From Tuctoria greenei (taxonomy: Eukaryota > Streptophyta > Magnoliopsida > Poales > Poaceae), in NCBI GenBank assembly GCA_036927565.1, contig JAYESD010000001.1:136575415-136639414 (forward strand): a stretch of 64,000 nucleotides of DNA, written 5' to 3'. The translations under genes were made by a program, and so were the position numbers. Positions 63,750 to 64,000 of the stretch are shown piece by piece; the first letter of the stretch is position 1, and the number at the start of each line of letters is the position of its first letter. The notes beneath the pieces are model-generated. The model was given only the letters and a program-made list of their open reading frames with translations, did not search any database and was not told the origin of the DNA.

Positions 63750-64000
63750 ATTGGTAGTTATCTCACTTTATTTTTCTTTCTTTCTTTTCCCACCCCATTT
63801 GGATTTTTCCCATTGCATATTTGATTTTTCCTAGCAAGTTGAGAATCTTATATTCTCAACTATCATTTTTCTTTCTTTCTTTTCAAAAGAAAATTTTTTA
63901 GTGGATTTGAAAAAATAATTTTATTTGAAAAAAACAAATTTTTTGAGCTGCACATGTGGCATTTCACCAACGTGCTAACTTTATAGCTGTTGGGGAGCCA
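63750..64000 (+). other. A2 spacer after protease, T-rich
   Basis: CTTT-repeat-rich sequence (63765-63890) without coding similarity. Athila RT would be expected about here, so A2 may lack RT or have a spacer first; the window ends. Confidence 0.5.

Larger units (their letters stand above)
59534..64000 (+). mobile_element. Athila-type Ty3/gypsy element A2 (5' part, runs off window)
   Basis: 5' LTR, primer-binding region of the tRNA-Asp type, gag with CCHC knuckle and protease in Athila order and motifs (CPHHGMDDWL, FYNGL, DAAAGGAFFSL, DFGASVSVMP). RT is not reached; the last 250 bp look non-coding. Confidence 0.85.

Overview
The window is almost entirely nested transposable elements from a plant nuclear genome. 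The mix of families points to a grass: Sirevirus-type Ty1/copia elements, a CRM-like chromovirus, Tat-lineage Ty3/gypsy elements with a reverse-strand PF04195-type ORF, an Athila-type element and a CACTA element. Two related CRM-like elements make a pericentromeric location plausible, but that is inference. I see no intact host gene, tRNA, rRNA, CRISPR array or prokaryotic signal. Nearly every coding region is broken by stops, frameshifts or deletions. Short element names used below: G1, C1, S1-S3, N1, T1, T2, R1, A1, A2.

Layout, left to right. 1-1675 is a decayed Ty3/gypsy pol (G1), cut at its RNase H by a CACTA element (C1, from 1676) that carries the N-terminal part of a TNP2-type transposase. 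3925-7080 is unassigned. From about 7081 lies a Sirevirus copy (S1: LTR end, primer-binding site, gag), split by a nearly complete Sirevirus (S2, 9110-23446). S2 is itself split in its gag by a small non-autonomous element (N1, 12130-16585) with a perfect GATTC target duplication. S1 resumes at 23447 and ends near 24640.

From 24848 to 59533 the backbone is the 3' half of one old Tat element (T1), opened by several insertions: a second full-length Tat element (T2, 25575-38664); a CRM-like element on the minus strand (R1, 38989-47144) whose left end has been rearranged into an LTR-plus-flank duplication; a minus-strand Sirevirus (S3, 48764-57213); and a solo Athila-type LTR (A1, 57397-58955). 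At 59534 a plus-strand Athila-type element (A2) begins and runs off the window.

The most interesting structure is the reverse-strand gene between pol and the 3' LTR of both Tat copies. In T2 (37257 down to 33707) it encodes a PF04195-like domain, a Pro/Glu/Ala/Val-rich repeat region and a long coiled coil. It contains a 64-bp segment with consensus splice borders whose removal joins the two flanking frames exactly. Also notable: N1 and R1 share LTR termini, primer-binding site and a polyprotein tail that reads into the LTR, so N1 looks like a passenger of an R1-like element; three of four LTRs with a mutated TG/CA terminus belong to elements whose insertion junction placed that base in a CAG/CTG context, and the fourth is also in that context; and A2 carries its primer-binding region in tandem.
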